Below, piece after piece: positions 60,860 through 64,000 of a stretch of DNA of 64,000 nucleotides. Numbering within the stretch: position 1 is the stretch's first letter; each line of letters begins with the position of its first letter. The position numbers were made by a program, and so were the translations under genes. Origin of the DNA: Gordionus sp. m RMFG-2023 (taxonomy: Eukaryota > Nematomorpha > Gordioida > Chordodea > Parachordodidae); contig NC_088777.1 of NCBI RefSeq assembly GCF_954871325.1, forward strand, positions 16,655,366 to 16,719,365, in the 5' to 3' direction. The notes below the pieces were generated by a model, which worked only from the letters and a program-made list of their open reading frames with translations, did no database searches and had not been told where the DNA came from.

Positions 60860-62659
60860 CAGGGTTTGGTGATACCTAAAAAACAAAGACTATTAAGTGG
60901 TATAATAAATAGGTTTGATGTGTTTAAAAAACAGAAATACCTCATTTATTTATTAAAAAAAATATTTATTAATTAAATAAAAATTTCTCATAAAACTTTT
61001 TATTTACAAAAAAAATAATTTAAAATGTTTAATATTAATAATATTTTATCCAATAATACCAATAATAGTTTTAGAAATATCTCTTTATTTAATAATAATT
61101 CCTTTTTATCTATTCTTTTTCCATTCCAGCATTTTCGCAATCTGCCATATGTGTCAATTCTACTATAATAAACCCTATAAACTAACCAGCAATTTAAAAC
61201 CCAAAAAGGAAATACAATTGTTGGAATAAAGAGAAAATTGATATAGTAACAAAGTTGTTATCCCAGCCCTATATATAGAGAGAAAATAAAGGATATTGCT
61301 AAACATATTGATATGTCAATGACTTAGGTAAACAAATTAAGGCAAGAAACCTTTCCAGAATTTATAGGGGGACCATTGAGGCAATATCAAATCCAAAAAA
61401 AGAGACACATCTGAGCTACTATCAAAGATATCATAGAAAATTTACCTCCAGGTTTCCCAAAAAATGAGGGTGCCATCCAAAAATATATTTTAAAAAATAG
61501 GATGGTCTAAAAAAGGGCAGGGAAAGAGCCCGATCGACGAAATACATCAGGAGCAATTCGTATTCGTCAGGCTTATTGCCTTAAAATGCTAAACATTCCT
61601 ATGGAAAAAATTTCTTTCTGAATGAAACAGGTATAAACCTACATGTTATACCTGTGTATTCTAGGGCCCCTACAATGTCACACCAACTGTGATAGTTCCA
61701 CTCCAAAAGGAAGAACGTTATCATTTTATGTACGATAGGAATTAGGGGCCTTATAACCTATCGAATTATTGAAGGATGAGTTGCTTTTTCTTGATTATCC
61801 GAGAGAATTAGTAATAATTCTTCCAAATGATGCAATTAACATTATGGATAATGCCGCAATACCCTAGTGTCATCTTATCGAGAAGCTATAAAAATCGTAT
61901 TGAATATCTTCCGCCATATTCACCACAATTAAATCCTATTGGAAACTTTTTGGAGTCATGAAAAACAAATATAGGTCTATAACAAGGCCAAACAATAGAG
62001 ATCAAATCTTAAATAATGTTACTTCGATATTAAATCGGTATATACTGTAGAGATCTTCAAAGTTAGGCCCGGCCCGTACCTGGCCCGAACGGGCTACGGG
62101 CCGGGTTAGGGCATTTTATTTAAAATAATCAGGTTCGGGCCAGGTCGGGCCTAATATTTAAAAAATTCGGGTCGGGTCGGACCTTGGAATTTTTTTATAA
62201 ATATATCTAAATTTATCAATTTTATATTGAATTTTTTATGTAAAATAAAAATATTTGATTTTATTTATTGAAACTAAACGACATATAACATATGTCTTTT
62301 ATTTTGAGCAATTATAAAAATTAATTTCTCTATTTAAATAAATTCGGGCCGGTTCGGTAAATTTTTCTAAAAAAAAATTCGGGTTCGGGCCGGGCTGGCA
62401 AAACTTTTTTAAACGTTCTTCTGAAAAAAGAATGGTATTTATTTACATTTATTTAAAAATTTTTATCTTTCAAAAATTTCTTCCGATTATTATTTTTTTA
62501 AAAAAATAAGGTTTATAAAAATTTTGAAAAAATATTCACTTAACTATTTTTTTCCTAATACATAAATGAGGTATTTCTGTTTTTTAAACACTTCAAACTG
62601 ATTTATTATACCACTTAATAGTCTTTGTTTTTAATGTATCACCAAATACTGCAACCCTG
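60860..62659 (+). mobile_element. Tc1/mariner-like element with long inverted repeats, decayed
   Basis: Left end CAGGGTTTGGTGATACC followed by ACAAAGACTATTAAGTGGTA; the right end is its inverse over about 100 bp (62560-62659). TAA lies on both sides, compatible with the TA target of this superfamily. Inside, + strand frames include FLNET(G), DNAAI and, near 61900, NRIEYLPPYSPQLNPIGNFF, the YLPPYSP.LNPIE-type block with the third catalytic residue region; here the expected Glu is Gly in this reading. Several frameshifts and stops make it inactive. A GC-rich block (62048-62410) is nested near its right end. Confidence 0.8.
62048..62410. repeat. GC-rich GGGCCGGG-word block nested in the Tc1-like element
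   Basis: GGCCCGGCCCGTACC, ACGGGCCGGGTTAGGGC, TTCGGGCCAGGTCGGGCC and similar words occur on both sides of an AT-rich core (62200-62335), in inverse orientation, so it looks like a foldback MITE of the same style as 20884-21185. Left end about TAGAGATCTTC; right end not resolved. Confidence 0.55.
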
Positions 62660-62858
62660 TAATGTATTTTTCCTTATACTATATCTTCATGATTTTTTTT
62701 TAAAACAAAAAATATTTATTTTTATCAAATGGTATGAATGAAAAATAGGCAGAAATTCTTTAGATTATAACATTAACTTCATTTTAAAGTTATAATTCAT
62801 AGAACGAAGAATATGGTAATAAAATTACATATAAAAAATTATTTAAAGTATTGTATCA

Positions 62859-64000
62859 GGCGCGTACGCAGGAATTTGGTCTGGGTGGGGGGGATAATAA
62901 ATTTTTTAAGAAATATTATTGTTAAATAAAAATACTAAGCATAAATTTATTAGGACTAATAACTTTTCTAATACACAATTTTAAATTAATGTGAATTACA
63001 AAAAAATAATATATATAAACTGGCATTGAAAAACTATAATATAAATGTGAATTATAAAATATAAAGTGAATAAAACCACGATATGAATCACTTAAATGAC
63101 CCAAAATTGAAATTTGAATTTTTTGAGCCTTTAAAATATATAAAGTATAAAAAATATAAATGTTGGAAATATAAATTAATACACAAAAAGTTTCTTAGGA
63201 ATAATTGTATTTTGTATGTTTTGAGCTAATTTTTCAATTATCTAGCCTTACTTGCCGTTAAATGCCTATGAATATTCAAAAGATCCAAATCATTCAATCT
63301 ACTTTCAGAAATTGTATTTCATAGGTATGTTTTTCAGAGACTTGCAGGCCCGGTCCCCGAGCCGGACCCGTATTTTAATTTTTTTAAACTTACCCGGGAT
63401 GGGCCCAGATTTTTTTTTAAAAAAACACCCGGGCTGGGCCATAAAATTTTTTTAAAAAAATATCCGGGCCGAGTTGCATATTTTAAAACCAAATATTTGA
63501 AATCGCCATTATTAGCTATGAAAATCAAATCAAAAATAAATATAATTTATTTTTAAAAAATTCGGGCTAAGCATGAAAATTTTATTTTCAAAAAAGCTGG
63601 GGTGGGCCTGAAAATTTTTTTTAAAAAAACCCGGGTTGAAAAAAATTTTAAAAAAATCTGGGCTATGGTACCTCTGCAGGGCTCTGTTATTCTTCTTAAA
63701 AAGAGAATGTTCTCTCATTAGTTTACTAATGGGAAGAGTTGCTAATATATATAACCATTTTAACATTGGGAATATAATCTAAAATGTGTTTGAAATAATG
63801 CAAAGCATCCATAGCATTTTTGGGACTGTATCAACCATAGTTAATCTTTTAATCATAGTTATTCAGCTAATAAGGCACATAAGATATTTTAACATCTTCA
63901 TGATAAAAATTTAACAAATATTTTTTTTTTCTATCATTATCTGAAAAAAGTTGGAAAGGCTTTTGTGGAAGTAATATCTGCAGATTTGTAAATGCTGCAT
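62859..64000 (-). mobile_element. Second copy of the 7821-9733 hAT element, cut by the window edge
   Basis: Begins CAGGCGCGTACGCAGGA at 62859 and runs as the reverse complement of 9733 down to about 8480. Shares the interior GC-rich MITE (63329-63684) and, on the - strand, the frames LKWLYILATLPISKLMREHS and so on. Here only one copy of the 107-bp unit duplicated at 8640-8853 is seen. The other end lies beyond base 64000. Confidence 0.88.

Overview
The window is AT-rich animal nuclear DNA: small exons with GT/AG introns, two recognisable host genes on the + strand, and a very dense layer of decayed transposable elements. The genes are metazoan. The base composition and the type of transposon load would fit an arthropod, for example a parasitic copepod, but that is my inference and not something the sequence proves.

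Layout. 1-1385: 5' part of a decayed LINE (endonuclease region) on the - strand. 1790-3842: a decayed terminal-inverted-repeat element with internal tandem repeats. 3880-4784: the last two coding exons of a class I phosphatidylinositol 3-kinase catalytic subunit (PIK3CA-like); the rest of that gene lies to the left of the window or was not found. 5960-7250: pogo/Tigger transposase fossil. 7821-9733: hAT element with perfect 8-bp target duplications. 10092-15240: decayed repeats, a 170-bp tandem duplication and a short TTAGGG-type tract. 17335-20850: old Ty3/gypsy LTR retrotransposon fossil. 20884-21185: GC-rich hAT-type MITE.

21466-56729: thirty phase-consistent exons of one P5B-type ATPase (ATP13A2/3-like), about 1,292 residues plus a missing first exon. 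All diagnostic motifs are present and I see no disabling change in the exons, so this gene looks functional. Its introns hold most of the repeats: a hAT element with decayed transposase (27043-29018), several short hAT MITEs with 8-bp target duplications, a PIF/Harbinger-type MITE, a gypsy fragment, and a remarkable 4,954-bp giant foldback element (32814-37767). That element's two arms are inverted minisatellite arrays of about 118-bp units, and it ends only 34 bp before an exon.

56730-64000: intergenic DNA with an unrecognised decayed coding-like stretch, two Tc1/mariner-like transposase fossils (one bounded by long inverted repeats), and a second copy of the 7821-9733 hAT element running off the right edge in the opposite orientation.

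The two host genes have no obvious functional link beyond being neighbours: one makes a 3-phosphoinositide signal at the membrane, the other is a polyamine/lysosomal-type P5B transporter. P5B pumps bind phosphoinositides at their N terminus in mammals, which is family knowledge and not evidence of linkage here. Exon boundaries were worked out by hand from reading frame, splice sites and remembered family sequence; no alignment was run.
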